DNA of 6,832 nucleotides, taken from the NCBI GenBank assembly GCA_020696885.1, contig JAJFMS010000182.1:1-6832 (forward strand), written 5' to 3'. This DNA is from Armatimonadota bacterium (GTDB lineage Bacteria > Armatimonadota > SYMT01). The position numbers were made by a program, and so were the translations under genes. Positions 6,659 through 6,832 of this stretch are shown piece by piece. Numbering within the stretch: position 1 is the stretch's first letter; each line of letters starts with the position of its first letter. The notes beneath the pieces are model-generated. The model made no database searches. It worked only from the letters and a program-made list of their open reading frames with translations, and had not been told where the DNA came from.

Positions 6659-6832
6659 TCAGCGTGGCTGGGACATCTTCGCTTTGGGGACGTAGCTGCC
6701 GAAGACGAAGTCGTTGTCCTTCACTTGCTCGTGACAACTCCCGCAATGCTCCGGAGACTGATGCGGGTCTCGGACCAGTGCCGGGTGTAAACCTCATAGG
6801 CCCAGTCCCCATGCGGCGGATCGAACCCTGGC
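6659..6832 (-). pseudogene. Cytochrome P460-like c-type haem protein, C-terminal part, frameshifted and partial
   Basis: Cytochrome P460-type proteins are periplasmic or secreted c-haem proteins; characterised members oxidise hydroxylamine or bind NO. On the minus strand, the frame ending at TGA (6659-6661) encodes DPHQSPEHCGSCHEQVKDND followed by FVFGSYVPK. It has a CxxCH haem-attachment motif at 6731-6745 and the DNDFVF segment that follows it in P460-like proteins. From the window edge a different minus frame encodes PGFDPPHGDWAYEVYTR, matching the GDW-x-F/Y-x-x-Y/F stretch expected just before the haem motif. The two join if one base is missing around 6777-6789; the haem frame itself has a stop at 6794-6796 and the upstream frame stops soon after the haem codons. 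The gene is either a recent pseudogene or carries a sequencing or assembly error. Its N-terminus lies outside the window. It converges on the kinase with a 33-base gap. Confidence 0.65.

Noticed and set aside
6486..6812. 108-residue minus-strand open frame across the kinase end and the cytochrome
   Set aside because: It is the third frame over the cytochrome, lacks the CxxCH motif and runs antisense into the kinase receiver domain.

Overview
The window is GC-rich bacterial DNA with strong G/C preference at third codon positions and Shine-Dalgarno-type start sites ahead of two of its genes. Nothing fixes the taxon. Intergenic runs of TGGAGTAR and a large HDFNN-type hybrid histidine kinase recall soil or sediment lineages such as Chloroflexota (Thermomicrobia-like), Gemmatimonadota or similar, but that is a guess from memory. 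No tRNA, rRNA, CRISPR array, transposase or phage gene was seen.

Layout. Positions 1-260 hold a disordered junction: the C-terminal tail of a serine hydroxymethyltransferase (GlyA-like) on the + strand, cut off at its 5' side by an in-frame stop and abutting what looks like the start of an unidentified minus-strand reading frame. Positions 261-461 hold no gene but carry a degenerate 8-base tandem repeat with an inverted counterpart, which can fold into a long stem. A small helical hypothetical gene (462-848) lies on the minus strand. A 300-base divergent intergenic region (849-1148) separates it from a creatininase-family metal hydrolase (1149-1949), which overlaps by 4 bases a 72-residue unknown protein that appears to start with TTG (1946-2164).

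A 606-base stretch (2165-2770) has no convincing gene. It is unusually rich in inverted repeats: a nested 159-base structure, a perfect 14-base palindrome and a long bulged hairpin. It leads into a single very large gene (2771-6625, 1284 residues) encoding a soluble hybrid sensor histidine kinase with architecture GAF-PAS-PAS-GAF-coiled coil-GAF-PAS-HisKA-HATPase-receiver. Converging on it from the right edge is the C-terminal part of a cytochrome P460-like c-type haem protein (6659-6832), split by an apparent single-base frameshift just upstream of its CGSCH haem motif.

How the genes relate. The hydrolase and the 72-residue protein are probably translationally coupled. The kinase has no adjacent separate response regulator or output gene in the window; its signal would pass to its own receiver and then to an unknown partner. 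No clear new multi-gene system is visible. The most unusual signals are the structured non-coding regions (324-447 and 2235-2619), the coupled small protein and the frameshifted cytochrome.
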